Shown: positions 5,006-6,074 of the stretch, piece after piece
How positions within the stretch are numbered: the first letter of the stretch is position 1
Layout: every line of letters starts with the position of its first letter
Source: an uncultured Erysipelotrichaceae bacterium
Lineage (GTDB): Bacteria; Bacillota_I; Bacilli_A; Erysipelotrichales; Erysipelotrichaceae
NCBI GenBank assembly: GCA_902782955.1
Contig: CACZPD010000076.1
Span: 1-6,074 of the forward strand
Length of the DNA stretch: 6,074 nucleotides
Reading direction: 5' to 3'
The notes under the pieces: generated by a model
The model's database searches: none
Told to the model about the DNA's origin: nothing
What the model saw: the letters and a program-made list of their open reading frames with translations, nothing else
Position numbers and translations under genes: made by a program

Positions 5006-6074
5006 TCAGAACAGCGGCATAAACGCCTTCAATGAACCTCTGAACAGCCTGACAGGCAGACGCGTCCGGCTGATATCGTCGATCGTGATCTCCTTTGATT
5101 TTGCGATCGAATCAAGGAAATCCTGCTTCATCTTACTGATGACTGCCTTGTCCGATAATATAATACCATCTTCAAAATGGAGATAGTAACTTCTGTAATC
5201 CGTATTGATCGATCCGACAAGACCGATCTTGTCATCTGCCAGAATATTCTTTGCGTGGTTGAAGCCCGGGGTATATTCATAGATCCGGACACCAGCCCTG
5301 ATCAGAGGCGCATAATTTCCCTTTGTGATCTGGTTCGTTATGATCTTATCCGGAATATGCGGGAGCAGGATCCGGACATCCACCCCATTCTTAGCAGCCA
5401 GAATCAGGGAAGTGGTCATGCTTTCATTCAGGATCAGATACGGCGTATCGATATAAATGTAATCTGCCGCATGATTGACGATATTCAGATGCATGCCCAG
5501 ACAGGTATGTTCATTATCTGTAGGCGAATCCGAGAACGGCAGGAAGCAGCCGCTTCCCCGGATATCGTCTGCCGGCAGCTTGTACTGAAGATAATCCAGT
5601 GTATCATCACCTTTCAGATAGCTGTACATGCCGAGAAACATTACGGTAAATGACCATACTGCCTTGCCCTGGATCATGATGGCACTGTCTTTCCAGTAAC
5701 CGAACCGTTTGATGAGGTTGACATATTCATCTGCCAGATTGACCCCTCCGGTAAAGGCAACACGGTTGTCGATCACACAGATCTTGCGGTGATCCCGGTT
5801 GTTCATCTGGACGATCAGCGCCGGCCGGAGCTTGTTGAAGCGGAAAGCCTCGATCCCGTACTCTTTCAGTTTTCTGTCATAATGCCGGGGAAGCGTGACG
5901 CATCCGAAATCATCATAGATTATTTTGACGGCAACGCCTTCCATTGCTTTCTGCTTCAGGATCGCCAGGATCTCATCCCAGAACTTTCCTTCATCGATAA
6001 TGAAGTATTCCATGAATATGAAATGCTTTGCTTTCCTTAACTGGTTCAGAAACTCCGGTTTCCATTCCTCCCCG
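5006..6074 (-). CDS. cls: Cardiolipin synthase-type phospholipase D family protein (5' end beyond right edge)
   Basis: Cardiolipin synthase joins two phosphatidylglycerols into cardiolipin and glycerol at the membrane. The 355 codons in the window include both HxKx4D catalytic motifs: HRKICVID (5791-5768), followed by FTGGVNLADEY, and HAKNILAD (5257-5234), followed by the family-typical LVGSINTDYRSYYLHFE. The frame stays open to the right edge. The residues before the ATG at 6013 (about 20, including EEWKPEFLNQLRKAKHFIF) continue the conserved start of the first PLD domain, so that ATG is internal and the true start, with the usual N-terminal membrane segments, is outside the window. Full-length bacterial Cls is about 480-510 residues, so roughly 130-150 are missing. 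It lies directly upstream of the patatin gene. A phosphatidyl transferase other than Cls is possible, but the two-HKD layout strongly favours Cls. Confidence 0.92.
   Translation of the reverse strand, partial: GEEWKPEFLNQLRKAKHFIFMEYFIIDEGKFWDEILAILKQKAMEGVAVKIIYDDFGCVTLPRHYDRKLKEYGIEAFRFNKLRPALIVQMNNRDHRKICVIDNRVAFTGGVNLADEYVNLIKRFGYWKDSAIMIQGKAVWSFTVMFLGMYSYLKGDDTLDYLQYKLPADDIRGSGCFLPFSDSPTDNEHTCLGMHLNIVNHAADYIYIDTPYLILNESMTTSLILAAKNGVDVRILLPHIPDKIITNQITKGNYAPLIRAGVRIYEYTPGFNHAKNILADDKIGLVGSINTDYRSYYLHFEDGIILSDKAVISKMKQDFLDSIAKSKEITIDDISRTRLPVRLFRGSLKAFMPLF

Noticed and set aside
5177..5653. A 158-codon open frame on the plus strand inside the cardiolipin synthase gene.
   Set aside because: It is opposite conserved PLD coding sequence, with no family features and no start signals.
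5990..6013. ATG at 6013 as the start of the cardiolipin synthase gene.
   Set aside because: The frame stays open to the window edge, and the upstream residues continue the conserved beginning of the first PLD domain.
1..6074. CRISPR arrays, tRNA or rRNA genes, insertion sequences, phage or defence genes.
   Set aside because: No spaced direct repeats, RNA gene sequences, transposase motifs or defence-family motifs were seen, and nearly every base is used by the seven genes described.

Overview
The window looks like ordinary chromosomal DNA of a low-to-mid G+C Gram-positive bacterium (Bacillota). The evidence is the PcrA-type helicase, a single-TM M15 (VanY/LdcB-like) peptidase and purine-rich Shine-Dalgarno sites of the AGGAG type. 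An Erysipelotrichia-like host is a low-confidence guess. There are seven genes, packed almost without gaps. I see no tRNA, rRNA, CRISPR array, insertion sequence or phage gene, and no gene-free stretch longer than about 50 bases.

Layout. Positions 1-1333 are read leftwards: a GNAT acetyltransferase, then a PcrA/UvrD-type DNA helicase that leaves the window at its left edge just as it reaches its Walker B motif. The two genes share an ATGA stop/start. Positions 1386-4120 are read rightwards as a chain of overlapping genes: an RlmI/RlmK-like SAM-dependent methyltransferase, a RluA-family pseudouridine synthase and a membrane-anchored M15-family peptidase. Positions 4114-6074 are read leftwards: a cardiolipin-synthase-type phospholipase D protein, whose N-terminus lies beyond the right edge, then a patatin-like phospholipase 16 bases downstream.

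Two compact control regions stand out. Between the two divergent operons, about 50 bases hold a perfect 10-bp inverted repeat. Each arm is an extended -10 promoter (TGATATAAT) placed 6 or 7 bases before an ATG with no ribosome-binding site, which suggests two mirror-image promoters making leaderless mRNAs. At the convergent junction, an 18-bp-arm palindrome forms a bidirectional terminator that contains both stop codons. Because it is coding on both strands, both proteins end in the same KESSD residues before a different last residue.

Themes. The rightward operon pairs two probable RNA-modifying enzymes with a cell-wall peptidase. The right-hand leftward operon pairs a phospholipid-forming enzyme with a probable phospholipid-cleaving one. 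The M15 peptidase has Asn where the family has its zinc-binding Asp, and Asp where the usual EPWH motif has Trp, so its activity is in question. I see no clear new multi-gene defence or mobile system. The most notable points are the architecture of the two junctions and the altered peptidase.
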